From IMG/VR virus record IMGVR_UViG_3300049811_000692, positions 41,429-105,428 of that record: a stretch of DNA of 64,000 nucleotides. The stretch is one strand, 5' to 3'. Shown here in pieces: positions 63,629 to 64,000 of this stretch (position 1 is its first letter; every line of letters begins with the position of its first letter). Made by a program: the position numbers and the translations under genes. This DNA comes from a virus. The notes under the pieces are model-generated. The model worked only from the letters and a program-made list of their open reading frames with translations. It searched no databases and had not been told where the DNA came from.

Positions 63629-64000
63629 GGGTCTCCATCCTGGCGCTCGGCCTCCCGCTCCTGGCGCTCACCGCCTGCCTCGAGCAGGCCCCGTCCCGCA
63701 ACGAGACGCGCGACACCCAGGCCGAGCGCGCGCGCCAGGAAGCGGCCGCGGTGCGCTTCACCGGCAACGCGGAGATCGCGAACATCCGCCGCCGGCTCGA
63801 GCTGACCTCGAACCCAGACCTGCTCGGCTTCGTGGTGCTGTTCAACGAGGCCGGCCAGCCGATCCGCTACGATGCGGTGCGCGGCAAGGTGACCTCGGGG
63901 GGCAAGCGGCTTACCGAGCCCGACCGGCTGGTGACGGTGGGCAACGGGAGCGGCGGCACGAACATGGCCGTGCGGCAGGCGCCCTCGGACGAGGGGACCT
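63625..64000 (+). CDS. Phage lipoprotein, 3'-truncated by the window
   Basis: 125 residues are visible. A signal (MRVSILALGLPLLALTAC) with lipobox Cys18 is followed by LEQAP. The mature part (NIRRRLELTSNPDLLGFVVL, then RYDAVRGKVTSGGKRLT) belongs to a family common in prophages with RRLE..P....Y(V/I)YL and a GKVSS-like motif; function unproven. The start is set by ATGA overlap. Confidence 0.7.
   Translation, partial: MRVSILALGLPLLALTACLEQAPSRNETRDTQAERARQEAAAVRFTGNAEIANIRRRLELTSNPDLLGFVVLFNEAGQPIRYDAVRGKVTSGGKRLTEPDRLVTVGNGSGGTNMAVRQAPSDEGT

Noticed and set aside
63167-64000. Rz/Rz1 spanin pair
   Set aside because: The lipoprotein is far larger than an Rz1 and belongs to another phage family; no overlap typical of Rz/Rz1 embedding.

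Overview
The window is about 64 kb of a GC-rich (roughly 70%) temperate tailed phage, or the prophage form of one, from an alphaproteobacterium. The host inference rests on a GcrA-type regulator with the usual Cys-rich C-terminus and on an attachment core identical in layout to the 3' half of a tRNA-Lys(CUU) gene. A J-like tail-tip protein argues for a long-tailed siphovirus-like particle. Head genes (portal, capsid) and an obvious endolysin are not in the window, so the genome continues past its ends.

Layout. 1-13.8 kb (+): tail tip, tailspike, esterase and lectin-like tail fibres, a 20-residue repeat protein and two membrane proteins of the lysis type. 13.85-21.2 kb (-): a zinc-ribbon DNA-binding protein, the attP core, integrase, a small excisionase candidate, GcrA homologue, DUF2303 protein, ERF annealing protein and YqaJ-type exonuclease, all one overlapping operon. 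21.3 kb: phased iterons, a candidate origin. 21.5-29.3 kb (-): accessory array 1 (14 small genes). 29.6-32.2 kb (+): DnaB-like helicase and replication protein. 32.2-33.8 kb: VRR-NUC nuclease and Cro-like gene diverging from a CI-like repressor. 33.8-34.2 kb: a candidate structured ncRNA. 34.25-46.9 kb (-): accessory array 2 (25 small genes). 47-52.3 kb (+): SSB, a HAD 5'-nucleotidase and an overlapping run of hypotheticals. 52.3-53.8 kb (-): a TROVE/Ro60 protein with tandem promoter-RNA-like repeats upstream. 54.4-57 kb (+): small and large terminase. 57-64 kb (+): short hypothetical operons, an Acb2/Tad1-hairpin (anti-CBASS type) protein and a lipoprotein cut by the window edge.

Two genome-wide signals stand out. 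First, almost every gene of the two accessory arrays is separated from its neighbour by a conserved 82-103 bp element with three hairpins, the last directly before the Shine-Dalgarno sequence and start codon. I count 32 copies plus two degenerate ones, with compensatory base changes in all three stems. The layout recalls start-associated sequences of some mycobacteriophages. Second, a 14-bp palindrome (CACAN-N4-NTGTG, with CATAT variants) occurs 15 times, always outside genes and usually filling the -35/-10 spacer of a candidate promoter, including the one between the Cro-like and CI-like genes. This looks like a scattered repressor regulon of the P1 or L5 kind.

Working together, the CI-like repressor would shut the exonuclease-to-integrase operon, both arrays, ssb, TROVE and several right-hand operons from one site type, while a few strong promoters without the operator (the ncRNA and two sub-operons of array 2) could stay active in the lysogen.
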